Assembly (NCBI RefSeq): GCF_902459465.1
Contig: NC_047068.1
Coordinates: 2,604,001 to 2,668,000 of the forward strand
Source of the DNA: Asterias rubens
Taxonomy: Eukaryota > Echinodermata > Asteroidea > Forcipulatida > Asteriidae
Reading direction: 5' to 3'
Length of the DNA stretch: 64,000 bases
Position 1 is the first letter of the stretch, and every line of letters starts with the position of its first letter. The notes below the pieces were generated by a model. It did not search any database and had not been told where the DNA came from. It was given only the letters and a program-made list of their open reading frames with translations. Positions 45,826 to 57,000 of this stretch are shown here, piece after piece. Position numbers and translations under genes: made by a program.

Positions 45826-46019
45826 TTTTCATACCGGCGCTTTATTAAGTGTCCATGAATTATTATTATTATTATTTATAGTTTATAAATAGAGACAAAG
45901 ACACATTTCTGTTGTAGAATCATTGGGTCATGTTCTCTAACTCTCAAGAATCACATGTAATACAAGATGGCTTCCCGCATGGCAACTGCCTATAGTTACC
46001 AACACAAGAGGGCGGTATA
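45826..46019. other. No recognised gene
   Basis: Contains an (att)n repeat at 45858-45877; otherwise unassigned. Confidence 0.4.
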
Positions 46020-46265
46020 ACATAAAACATAACAGGCGTGTCTCTCTTCGGTATGGGAATTAATGTAGAGGTTTTCCAAATGGCGGGAAAAGTGTTAACA
46101 GAAGTTTGAAAAAGATGTCTGAAGACACCACTGAGCTCCTTCGCACAATACTGAAGAGTTCTTCCACAAATACCATCAGGCCCAGGGCTTTTGTTTACCT
46201 TAGTAGATTTCCAATATTTTGCTTCAGTCTTCTGATCAATGACAGTTTAATTTATTCACCAATTT
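46020..46265 (-). pseudogene. LINE RT N-terminal fragment
   Basis: On the minus strand the words KVNKSPGPDGICGRTLQYCAKEL, HLFQTSVNTFPAIWKTSTLIPIPK are readable. This is the segment before RT block 1 of CR1/Rex1-like LINEs (K-S-P-G-P-D-G, then P-x-x-W-K, then P-I-P-K). It stops abruptly at both ends. It lies downstream of a C-terminal fragment on the same strand, so it is a separate insertion or a rearranged piece. Confidence 0.75.
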
Positions 46266-46299
46266 TCATTGAAAACACTGGCATAAAAAAATGAATTGC

Positions 46300-47130
46300 A
46301 GTCTTAAGTTTACAATTTGGCAGTTAATGCAGTAAAAAGGTAGTTTAAACAATTAAAAAGCAGAAGTACATTAACATGCACAAAGGATACAAGACCCCCC
46401 AAAAATAGCAGGGCAAAAGACCAAGAATTGCACAAAAAACATAAAAATCACAGAACAGTCCCCAACCAGATCTGGAAAGCATTACATATACATGTATGAA
46501 CAACAATAAAAAATAATTTAAAAAAATCCAGGACAGTAAAAAAATAAAAAATTAAATTGAATGAAGATATGATTTAAAGCCGAAATTCCCAGTGGTTGAC
46601 TTCTGACAAGAGGAATAAAACAAGCTATTGCTTGTTGATGAGGTTAACCAGGAATTAAATAGTGCCTGTCTTGTAGCGGTTAGTGCGGCATTTGATAGCA
46701 GACAACTGGTCAGAATTTCAGAAGTTATTATTTCTCCTCTGAGGAAGCCAACCACTGTGTGAATGTTGGAGTTCAACAAAGCGTTCCCCAAATTAAGGCT
46801 GTCGTTTTTCAAGCCTGGCAATGTCAGGTCGAATTTGAAGTGTCTGGCAGATTTCACTGTATGGTTTAGAATTGACGATGTCAATGGAAAAATGCCAAAA
46901 GCTTTTCTCTGCAGCCTCTCAAGGCACGATTTTGTCAAACCACAAAACCACACAGGGGAGACATTATTCCAGAGTGGGCCTGACATACTGTAAATATATT
47001 GTAATGAGGTCAGTCAGTGGGAGTAATTCAACTTCTGAGCATGCGAAGAAATTAAAGTTTCCTGTTGAATTTTGCACACGTACTCCAACCTGCATATTCC
47101 ACTTCAGGTCTTCTTGAACAAGAATGCCTA
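46300..47130 (-). pseudogene. LINE ORF2 C-terminal fragment
   Basis: On the minus strand, from about 47130, LGILVQEDLKWNMQVG is followed after a shift by the open stretch 46986-46552 with WNNVSPVWFCGLTKSCLERLQRKAFGI. This is the post-RT region of CR1/Rex1-like ORF2 (V-W-x-x-x-L, then L-E-x-x-Q-R-x-A). The 3' part to about 46300 is AT-rich UTR. It is 5'-truncated. Confidence 0.75.
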
Positions 47131-47571
47131 ACAATACACAAAGTGTTTGTTTAATAACAGATCCTCAAATTAGTAATTTATGAAATTTGCTGATGAAAAA
47201 CACTTTTACTTAGGGCCTAAATTAAGGGAAAAGAGCGTCCAAAACGCAATTTGACAAACTTCACCAAGCTGCTACTTTAGCCCATCACACGCCCAATTCT
47301 AAACCTAAAGCGCTGATGTACTTTTTTCTTTTGCTGTTAATTTAGAAACTTTCTACTCATGGGCAATTCCTTTGGCTATTAAATTTTTGTGTGGCTTCTG
47401 ATCTCGTACACATATTTAACTGGTTAAAAAATCTTAAACATGTTAAATATTTTAAAAATGAACAGCACCATATAGAACTATATTGTTGGTGTTGAGCTTA
47501 AGGCCCCTATGCTTCCAATTGCGTTGGTTGTGTACCAGTTTCCTTAAATTAATCAATTCAGCCATTCCATT
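47131..47571. other. No recognised gene
   Basis: AT-rich; no motif was recognised. It could contain the unseen left end of the 47.6-49.0-kb motif array. Confidence 0.4.
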
Positions 47572-48958
47572 GTGACTCGCGTGACAATCTCACTGGTTTT
47601 TCAACTTTTGAAAGATCTATACTCCAAAATATAACACATGGCTCTCATGTAACTCAATTTATATAAACTCAGTGAAGAGCCCTATAACAAAAAATAAAAA
47701 AGGAAAACAAATTGTGTAGGTATCATGTTTTTATAGGAGTTCCAAAAATGTGACTCGCGTGACTGCCAAAAAATGAAAGGTGTTGCATCCCTGTATGCCA
47801 TTGCCCAGTCGTGAGAACTCAGAGGAACTTTTTAGTTCCAGATCACTTTTTTTTTAAGTACAAGAGAAGCACTATATTATACAATAAAAAGTACAAAATA
47901 AAAAGTTTTAATAAAATAGAAAATTTGTTAAATGCAACGTGACTCGCGTGACAGAAGTTTGTGACTCGCGTGACAAGTGAGAAAATATACAATAACTAAA
48001 CAGGATACTGCATAACAAGAACATTTTATTTCATTCAGAACACTCAGAACTTGAAATTGAATCTTTTCATAAAAGGAAGAAACACCTGAAGCAACATTTA
48101 AAGGAAAAATAATCTGAACAGGCTTTGACTTAAACATGGTAATGTTGGGGTGGTTCTGAAAAGAATTGGTGGTTTAACAACACTGTCTGGTCGAAACGTT
48201 GAGTTGTTAAACCACCAGTTCTTTTCAGAACCACGCAAACCTATAGAGAGAACCCTTACTAGAAATTATTATATTGTTTTGTGATTGGGTAAAGGGCTTT
48301 TTTCTCACTATGCTTGGCAGAGTGGTTAAGAAACCACAAATTTTTGTGTGAAGTTCTAATGGCATTAGACTGTGTTAGGCTGAGTACATGTAAATTCTGA
48401 TAAGTAATTTCTTTATTGATGCCCCCCTCCAAATCTAACTTAAGAATACTGTCTTAAAATATCCAGTTTCATCAAATATTTTGTTTGTTCTTGTTTTAAG
48501 TTTATCATTCCTTGTATTATTTAAATAATGCAGGTAAATTATTTAGATGTGAGCACATTGTACAGTGCAGTATGCAGTGTACATGTAGTTCAACATGATC
48601 TGCTGACAGTGTGCCAAGTTATAATTGTACACTAATAATTCCTTGTTCTAACAAAAAATTGGGCATAGTAGTATGTTCCAGTGGGCTGGGGGTGCTTTGG
48701 TAACATTCCATAGACATCATCCCCAGAATACTTTGGTAGCTTTTGCTAACCATGTGCATTAAGTGCATTTGCCGTGACTCGCGTGACAAACTCGAGGGTG
48801 TTTTTTTTTTTTTTAGGTAGAAGGCCTAAGTAAAAAAAACTAATTAATTCTTGAAAGACCCTTTGAAAAGACCACTATTATGAGAGAGAAGAAAAAAAAT
48901 GTTATGGGTCTATAATAGAAAAAATACTATAATCATTGTTTTTGTGACTCGCGTGACA
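47572..48958 (+). repeat. Dispersed 15-bp word GTGACTCGCGTGACA, six copies
   Basis: Exact or one-off copies begin at 47572, 47750, 47939, 47961, 48774 and 48944, all on the plus strand, in AT-rich sequence where CpG is otherwise scarce. No terminal inverted repeats were found. Possible explanations are subterminal sites of an unrecognised element or a regulatory array. Confidence 0.8.
48150..48234. repeat. Long hairpin (about 32-bp arms)
   Basis: GTGGTTCTGAAAAGAA and ggtggtttaacaac on the left pair with gttgttaaaccacc and TTCTTTTCAGAACCAC on the right around a 21-nt loop containing gtcgaaacgttg. Nearly every base is paired. Confidence 0.85.
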
Positions 48959-49434
48959 GTAAAACGAGGGTAAAAATTAACTCCCATTTTTCAAAAGTTA
49001 ATAGTTCAAAAAGGCATATTTAATTTTGGCGGTCCTTACTAATGACTCTTTGTTGTTTATACATAATGATTAAATCTGAACACCTATTGCTTCATGATTT
49101 TTTTTTCAAAACCTGAATTTCAAGGATTTTTCAGACTTTTGTGTACACTTTTTACCCTTTACTCCCAAGGCTGTCGCAAAAACAATAAAGAATATTTTTA
49201 TAAAGTCTTTTTAGAAGAAGAAGCACTAGGTGTTCTTGTTCCAAAATAAATGTAAAAACTTCAACAATAACCATTTTAAATTTTTCACTATGAAGCGCAA
49301 ATACCACGGAATGGCTGATTTGTCTGTGCATCATGCCTCTGCGCATGCACGGATCATCTCTCCTTGCCAAAAAACACAAAATATACCCACAAACTGACAA
49401 AGCAAACTAACATCGTAAAAATGTTTTTTTGCAG
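48959..49434. other. No recognised gene; possible upstream intron
   Basis: AT-rich, ending in a pyrimidine run and AG acceptor (tttttttgcag) just before 49435. Confidence 0.45.
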
Positions 49435-49633
49435 TAACATTTTGAAGTATTAAGAATGGAGCAAGCTGACACTGATATTGTGCATGAGTTAGAAAGTCAT
49501 TGGGAGGCTCTATGCAACCAAATTCATGTCAGACGTCTGTTGGATAAAATGCGAAGCTATGGTGTTTTCTCCAAAGATGAATATGAGGAGATAATGAACG
49601 ACACACTGAATCCAACTTCTATCCGAAAAGCAA
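49435..49633 (+). CDS. Exon coding a CARD-like death-fold domain (partial host gene)
   Basis: A good 3' splice site (tttttttgcag) ends at 49434, an ATG lies at 49456, and a consensus donor gtaagc begins at 49634. The 59 codons read MEQADTDIVHELESHWEAL, then RRLLDKMRSYGVFSKDEYEEIMN, with a helix-rich hydrophobic pattern. HWEAL, LLDKM, GVFS and DEYEEIM fit helices 1-4 of a CARD, the adaptor domain in apoptosis and innate immune signalling that pairs with other CARDs. A CARD is about 85-95 residues, so the last helices must be on a further exon (phase 1 junction) that I cannot find in the window. The foldback element at 49704 would then sit in the following intron. The fit is by pattern only; a DEATH-fold relative is possible. 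Confidence 0.55.
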
Positions 49634-49703
49634 GTAAGCCCTTTAATTATTTATTTGCCATTATTATTTGGAATTTGCTAAATGTACTTGTAATTAATTT
49701 ATA

Positions 49704-50801
49704 ATTCATAAGTACCTCAGACAGTTTCGCTATTCCTATTGGTGGAGAGTGCGTCACGTGGGTGTGTATAAACCTTTGTTTATGACCAAAGGTTTATGAG
49801 TGTTACAAAGTGTTAATTCATGTGCGTGACACGCGACCTTGCACCTGTTCTTATAAGACAGTTTCTTCATTCCTATTGGTCGAGAGCAGCGGCTGAAACA
49901 GTTGTGCCACATCACGCGATACGCGCGATGCGCACAGCATTCCCTTATAAGGAGTTGTTTACCCGAGGGCGGCGGAGGGCTTTACCATTTCATAGCCAGA
50001 GAGGTGTTGTGTTGAAAGAAATTATTTAACAATTATAATTTTTTCATTTATTTTACTTATTGACCAAAAAGTGACGATTTTTTTGACCGAAAAGGTATTT
50101 ATGAATGGGAATCAAAGTGTGTTGATTCGGTTTTCAACTAGTAGTTTTAACCCGCCGAGGCCTGGTTCTTTATAATTATTTACCTCGACTTCGTCTCGGT
50201 AAAATTATTAAGAACCAGGCCGTGTTGGGATTAAACCACTTGTTTAAAACCTCTTCACCACACATTGATTCCCTTATTAACATTTGCTACTTCAAATGAG
50301 GCTGGTATGGCAGCCTTGCAGTCTCAAGGATTAACAAGTAATTTTCTCTCATCATAAAGGGAATAAAAGGGAAGCTTCTAGTTCTTTCACAGCCATTTAA
50401 AACAGGCAGGGTCGAATTGCCATGTTCTGCTCAGGCCTTTATCACACGGCAACTCCACCTTGCAAGGTTTTAAACGGCCGTGACAGAACTAGAAGCTACC
50501 CGTTTATTCCCATTCATAAATGCCTTTTTGATTAAAAGGCGTTAACAAATACAATTATTGACACTTTAACAATTGAAAATTTTTGGTTTGAAATATATTT
50601 TTTCAAAAACTTTGTGAAGAATCTGTTCAATGCGTGTGGGTTGTGTGTACGCGCTGTTACTATAGCTATGAATTGCGTTCCGTGTGATAATCTTGCGCGC
50701 CCGACACGCGGAAGCCATCTTGTTATCGAAGCTTTATACACCCCCACGTGACGCGCTCTCCACCAATAGGAATAGCAAAACTGTCTGAGGTATTTATGAA
50801 T
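49704..50801. mobile_element. 1.1-kb foldback element with about 65-bp inverted ends
   Basis: The left end ATTCATAAGTACCTCAGAC and onward through cctattggtggagag and gcgtcacgtggg is matched in reverse complement at 50735-50801. Inside are further palindromes: atttatgaatgggaat at about 50098 against attcccattcataaat at about 50506, and a hairpin at 50157-50225 whose arms hold ggcctggttctt and aagaaccaggcc. The TIRs contain an E-box CACGTG. The target duplication is unclear, and no transposase is present. Confidence 0.8.
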
Positions 50802-52189
50802 ATCAATTTACCAACCATTTGCCAACACTGACATGCCTCAACTATGATCAAGACTGCAGACAACTTTAGAAAAGCAATATAAACTAGACATTGAGAGTTT
50901 GTGAACAAACTCATGTTCGGTTTCCAGGAGTAAAAGCCTGTTGTAAAAAACAAATATTGCACGTTGCTTTGTATTCGAGTGTAATAAATGATCAAAATTG
51001 CAAAAATTGTCAAAACAACATGATGACGTCATGATGACATCACTTTGAGTTCAAGAAATCGATTTCCTTGACTAACATAACAATACACCTAGTTTCACCT
51101 CAGTTGAACTTTTGGTTTGGCAGACACACAGCTTTGTAAAGTACACCTTTAAAGCAATACCACGTCACACATGAAGACGCCCAAAGATAAATTGCTCTTA
51201 TGAATGAGATTCTGTATACCAATTATTATTTTGAAACAATTGTCATAAACTCTGACACAAGCATGTAAAAGTGTTATTTTAATTTCCCGCTAGAGGGCGC
51301 ACTTCTTTTTGGTAATATCATTGGTATTATTTATTTTAACCAGACCTTTGCCAGACTTGTATTATGTGATTGTATTCCATCAAAAGGTGTACTGCACATT
51401 TCAACCTAAAAGCCATTAATTAACGCCTTTAAAAACATTTTACAGTCACTTCCGATATAGACAGATCAAAAAGTCAAGAAAAGGTCACATATCCATTTTT
51501 GTGAAGTTTGCAAAGCCCTTTCTATTATGATGTATGGATTGTCAAAATAGCTTGTGGCTGAGGAAATATTATGAAATATTGACGACTGTAGAACAGACCA
51601 ACTAACCGAAAGGAAAATGTACGTTGAAAACGCATGACTCTGCACCGCTTACACTACAGGTGTTGTTTTTGTTAATTTCTTCCTCCATTCTTACGTCAGA
51701 AAGTTTATCTTGTATTCTATTTCTACCTCATGTGGACAAAATAATCAAAAATTCAAACATTTGTTTTGGTGAATTTTTGGTGCAGTCGATCGCGGTCGCC
51801 AGTCATCCTTGCTTTGATTTTATCTGATTTTATTTTTCACATGTCAATTCTCTTTCCTTTGTACCATTTTACAATTTGCCAGCCTTACTACCATGGGCAG
51901 CGTACCATATCCAGGCCTGGCCATATCGATACCTCTCATCACTAACCCCTGGGAGGGATGTACTAAGAAACAACGCTGATTGGCTTATGAAGTTGGTTAT
52001 GCATTTGATGTCAAGTGCGTGCGCGCGTAGTTTTAAAGGCATCTGGAAATAGATTTTTTTTCCCTTCAAACATTAGAGTATATGTTCCTGAACAATAAAA
52101 TAATTTTTTGAGTAATTGTTTTTGACGATTTATATGTTTAACAAATTAAATAAAGTTGTGTGGGGGGTGACTCTGCCTACCCCTTTTGT
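50802..52189. other. No recognised gene
   Basis: AT-rich unassigned sequence. A ctagagggcgc word at 51291 resembles short-element ends elsewhere in the window. The ORFs at 51624-51827 and 51869-52069 lack recognisable domains. Confidence 0.4.
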
Positions 52190-52309
52190 GACGTCAATCG
52201 AGGAAGACTTTGCCTCGATCGAACATCGAACACACGTCGTGCAAGTACATTCAAGTCCTGGACGTGAGTTTGTACGTTTGAAAAAGTTTTTTTCTTGCAT
52301 TTTTCCGGC

Positions 52310-52600
52310 AATGTCAACCAGGTGTATTGCTGCTGGATGCAGCAAAACAACTAAAGATGGTGTCAGTTTGCCAAGTTGTCCGGTCCGACGTCTTTTCCAG
52401 CGCTGTGCGGCAAACACTGCGAGCCGTCGTGCTTCGAGAATCCGGAATACACTACACATTTTGACATGAAGAGAAAAGTTTTTTTCTTAAACATGACACC
52501 AGCCCAATAATTTTTCTAGCTAGTGGGGAAGTCGAAGAAGGTACCTGAAAGACGTAACGAACCCAAAGGAGCATTTGCCTAACATGAAAAAAATCAGGTA
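52310..52600 (+). pseudogene. Broken THAP-type zinc finger relic
   Basis: The frame from ATG at 52311 reads MSTRCIAAGCSKTTKDGVSL, the N-terminal half of a THAP domain with C-x4-C. About 80 nt later in another frame comes CGKHCEPSCFENPEYTTHF, the C-x2-H part with the usual Cys-Phe, then SPIIF, close to the A-V-P-x-I-F end. The middle with the invariant Trp is missing, so this is a deleted pseudogene. THAP domains bind DNA in host regulators and in P-like or Kolobok-like transposases; which one this came from cannot be told. Confidence 0.65.
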
Positions 52601-53454
52601 TTGTTTCAACTTTGAGGGCATGTTTTTAGCTTGCGCCAAGCGTCACTATGCTGTGTTGGCACTGCATGCGATTCATCGCGCCTCTATTGACGTCACGAAC
52701 AGCGCCCTCTCGGATCGGCTTTTTTTCCAATTTGTAAATGACATGGAAACTAATTTATGTAAACCTTAGTTAGTTGTTTATTCATATTCCACTCATCAAA
52801 ACACATATTTTAGTGACAAGAGCTTTATTTTGACAAAATACCACTTCCAGGTGACTTTAAGATATTTGCATGTTGATCATGCCCGCGTTTTTTATGACAC
52901 GAACACGTTTTTTTTAAAACAAAAACCAAAACATTCTTTAAGACGAAAGACAAAAGATTCAATGCTCATTCATCAGTCATTTAAATGTGCTAGCATATAG
53001 CACATTTAAATTTGCCAATTCCAGGGGTTATGATTGAGCTAGGCATGCTTGGAAAAAATGGCGCCATGAGATCGATCACCAGGGAAAAGTACAAAAAACG
53101 GAGAACCACTGGCAGGACCAGCGCGGAACGGGGAGTTATGTGCCGCAAACAGTGCAAATATTAGAACCGGGTATAAACTAGACTGGGAAAACAGGGACCC
53201 GCGCAAAACTGGAAAATATTAGATCAGGGTATAAACGAGATAGGGAAAGATCCACTTTAGCTATGGGCAAACAGTGGATTGCAAAGAACAATGCCAATGC
53301 ACGGGATCGTGTGGAAGTGGAGGCACGGAGGCGATGGACTCAGGCAAACAGAGGGACAGGGAGAGGGGGGAACGGCAAATAAAATGGCGTGAAAAAAAAA
53401 TGAACGGGGCTGGTGATATAACTTCACTATATTATGACCATGCAGAAGGCCTAA
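52601..53454. other. No recognised gene; short repeated words
   Basis: The phrase ttaga-c-gggtataaac-aga-tgggaaa occurs at 53160 and 53219. Otherwise unassigned. Confidence 0.4.
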
Positions 53455-54000
53455 AGCGCTATGCTTTGTAAAGATTATAGGAGAGTTTGGCATGAGAATG
53501 GCTTCAATTTGTGATTAAGTGAAATGAAAAGATCTGAAACGACCTATTAGACGAGCCTGAAGGGCAATGTCTTAGAGATGTATTAATCTAAGAAGTATAT
53601 AGTTATAAATACAAAATGCTAAATATTGAAAACTCAAAACCAGCCATATAAAACAATTTGCGAATGAAGTACTTTAAACTTTAACCAACAGTGCAAAGAA
53701 AGATCATATTCTCAGCATGAGTTTAATAATGATCAATTTCACTTTTATGATCCAAAGGCTAAAGCGCTATGTTTTGTAAAGAATAAAAGAGAGTTTTTCA
53801 TGACAATGGCTTTAGTAAAGGGACAAGATCTGAAACGACTTATTGGATGAGCCTGAAGGGCAATGTTTTAAATTAATCTAGGAAGTATGCAGGATCTAAA
53901 TACAAAGTAAATATGGAAAAACTGATATGTACAGCTTGCTATGTTTCACTCGAAATTATGCTGTTATTTAGGCATGATGAAATGGTTCAACTCAAAACCA
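53455..54000 (+). repeat. Degenerate repeat units flanking DIRS B (left side)
   Basis: Two units about 300 bp apart share gctaaagcgctatg, aagagagttt, aatggctttaa-like, gagcctgaagggcaatg and taatctaagaagtat. A third unit lies right of DIRS B at 60535-60725. Confidence 0.75.
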
Positions 54001-54416
54001 GCCATATAAAGAAATTGGTGATGTCGTGGGTATAGAAAATTCACATTCCATGGTCTATAACATATTGTTTTGGAGAGGGTTCTACTGCCAATATTTTTGA
54101 TTATAATGACGGATATTCACCAGTAATGTTCTTGTATATAGATACATGCCAAAATGTAATTTGGTCTTTGGTTTTTCATATCACTCCAAAATACCAAATC
54201 GTATAATTATGTTTCACGAGACTTTACTGCAGAAAATTGCTCCTAGCTGTTTGGGATAGACAATCCCCAAAATATGAGCTCCATGAGATCGGGGGGAGCA
54301 ACTGGTTGGCCAATAAAGGTATAGAATTGAATAGAGTTGTAGAATCTGTAGAATTGCTTATGGAACATGGTCGATGGAAGACCCAAAGTGCGAAAAGTAT
54401 ATAATGAAAAAAGAGA
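54001..54416. other. No recognised gene
   Basis: AT-rich sequence leading to the left end of DIRS B. Confidence 0.4.
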
Positions 54417-54575
54417 TCTACGTCACTCTACTTACCTGTAGAGCAAATTACTACAATTGCATATTCCCTATGCGCCGCTAGGTAACACTAAGACTTTTTT
54501 ACAACAAGTGCAACAGCGCCCTCCATCGCCCAGTGTATATCGGCGCGAACGCCATGCGCAATCGTCCTCTTTCTC
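54417..54575 (+). repeat. DIRS B left inverted terminal repeat
   Basis: tctacgtcactctacttac through ctgtagagc, tactacaattgcatattccc and on to gcgcaatcgtcctctttctc is the reverse complement of 60255-60410 with a few mismatches. Its outermost 28 bp are complementary to the left half of the ICR. Confidence 0.88.
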
Positions 54576-54754
54576 TCTTAGCTCCGAACAGGTGACACGT
54601 TAATTTTTTAGGCTCCCTAGAAAATTGTTACTTTCCGTTAAACCGAGTCTCTTTGAGATATAAAATACACTGTGTTATTTTATTATTGTTACTTTGATAA
54701 AGACGTGTTTGTAGAGTGTGTGTGTCGTCTTTATTAATTTTCTTAGTTGATAAA

Positions 54755-56919
54755 ATGAGTTCTAGAAAGGCAGGGAGGGGTCGCACTGTCGCTACCGGGG
54801 ATACTTCCCTTTCCCCGGGACAGCTCGACTCCTCGGGGGGCTACGCCGTTGACGGTCCGTCGTCGGCGCAGTCCTCCCAACCTTCACAGCCCCTGCGTGC
54901 TGCGTCGGTCGTGGACCCCGCTGACTTCGGGGGGAACATTTCCCGTTCCCCCTCGTCGGTCAGCATCCAGGGGTCCAACCTGTCTAAGGGTAATCGCCCG
55001 GGCACAAGCAAGAAAACAAAAATTCCTGCTACCCGGGCCGTTTCCAAGAAGAATAAGGCAGGCAAAGGAAACCCCGTTCCGGGGCCTTCCAAGCACTGGC
55101 CTACTGCGGACGGAGGGGGTCCCCCCTCCGCGTGTCTCAGTACGCCACTCCCCATCCAGCCCCACCGACTCTCCCTCGGTGGCCGTGGTGGGGGACGGGG
55201 TTGGGTTTGCCGACCGTAACCCGGCCGCTCATGCCATCGGGCTGGGCGCTCTGGCGGTCGGTAGGCAGATTGCCAATGCCGAGCCGGCGAACTGGGGTTC
55301 CCCCGGTATCCCGCGCTTGGTGTGTCCGTCCTCATCCTCGGGTTTTACCCGTTGCTCTGGGGTCCCCGTGACACAACCCTTGTCTGAAGGGACATCTGAG
55401 GCCACCCCATCCCTTTCTTCCCGCCGAGGGAAAAAGGTCAAAAAGGGGAAAAGGTCACGGCGCTCTTCGAGCTCCAGTGATTCCTCCTACAGGGGCAAAC
55501 GTCACCGCGGTGACTCGCTTTCACGGGCCGACTTCATGGAGGCCTTTCAAGCGTTGACCGCCACCCTGGCGGTCAGGTTGGAGCAGGGCCATGGCCCAGT
55601 GGCTCCGCCCGTTTTGTCGGCCCTTCATGGCGTGTCAGCCCCGCCGGGTTTTCCGGCCCGGGTCGACACACCGGTCCCGTTCGACCACCAGTGGGTGGCC
55701 TCGGGTAGCGGTATCCCTCATACCGTGAGCAGGGCCCCGGCGTCTCCGCCGTGCCACCGCTCGGTACCGGTGCCGACACATCCCTGGCCCCTGTGGGGCC
55801 ACCTGTGACCGCCAGGACGTCAGAATTTTCTGATTCGGGTTCAGCTATGGGCCATGATGATAGTACTGGGCACTCGCCCGGGACGAGTCGTCCCCCTGGG
55901 GATGACTCGTCCCCGGAAGAGGACGAGTTGTCCGCTATGCAGCGGTTGTCAATTCGTGAGACTGAGTTGGGGCTCGTTCAGCGGGACATGATCCGAGCGC
56001 TGAACCTGCCGGCCGTGGCCGACCCCCCTCCTTCTGAACGACAGTCTTTCAAGAAGAGGTCGGGTCCAGCTCCATCGGCCCAGAATACATTTCCGACTCT
56101 GCCCCTGGATCGTGTTTGCACGGATCGTATGGATGCAGTTATGCAGGCAGGGAAATGGCGGGCGCATGCTTCACGCACTGAAGCTTACTATCGTTTTCCC
56201 CAAGGGGATTTCGATAAGTATTTTGCAACGCCCGTTCTCCCAGATTCGGTATCGGATAAACTCACTGCCGACCGGGGTCTACTTCCTCCAAACGTCCCTT
56301 CGCCGATAAGGCCCGTGGGAAATTGGAGGAAGTGGCTAAGAAGTTGGACTCAGCCTCCCATTTTGGGATGCGGTCCACTTCTTTCTTGTTACTCCTTTCC
56401 GAGTATTTGGCCTTGGGCGCTGACGGCGACTCGGCGGTTCCCGCCAATCTCGTGGTCGCTGCCCTGCACTGCCTTGATGATGGCTTGAGGACCATCCTGG
56501 ACCAGTTCTCACGTATTTCCGCCCTGGCTACGTCTTCCCGACGGGCGAACGTGTTGGACGCACTGTTCCTTCCTTCAGTGGGAGCGCGCAAGCGTCTTGA
56601 CGCCTTGCCGCTCACAGGTCCGGACCTTTTTGCGGGCCAGTTCCAAGAATCCATGGAAGCTGAGGCCAAGCGCATCAAGGCGGCGGATAAGATTAATTTG
56701 AAGAAACCGGCTGCGCCCAAGGCCAAGGCGAAGAAGCAAGCCTCCTATACCATCCCACGGCGTCAACCTCAGCGGCCCGCCCGTGGTGGGTTTCGCAGCA
56801 GGGCCGACACTCAATCTAGTGTCCGAGCCGCGCCGACCCAGATGGGACACCAGCGCCCTCAATCGGGGCGGGGTTTTCACGCGCCAAACCCCCGATTCCC
56901 GGGGGCATGGCGCAAGTGA
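54755..56919 (+). pseudogene. DIRS B gag-like protein, frameshifted
   Basis: It starts at ATG 54755 (MSSRKAGRGRTVATG), a start shared in position and style with A2 (MSYKKSGRTG). The reading passes through three plus frames: to about 55215, then 55190-55808 (Ser-Arg and Lys-rich KKVKKGKRSRRSSSSS, then FMEAFQALTATLAVRLEQG), then 55810-56300 (DDSSPEEDELSAMQR, TEAYYRFPQGDFDKYF) and finally 56300-56919 (LLLSEYLALG, ALHCLDDGLRTILDQFS, a basic tail RRQPQRPARGGFRSR). It ends with TGA at 56917-56919. DIRS gag would package the RNA. The basic C-terminal tail fits nucleic-acid binding. It overlaps the RT start. Confidence 0.8.
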
Positions 56920-57000
56920 CTCGCTTGCCTCCCACCGACGGACCTGTGGGGGGCCGCCTTCAGAAATTTCTGGGGTCCTGGGGACAGGTTGTCTCCGACC

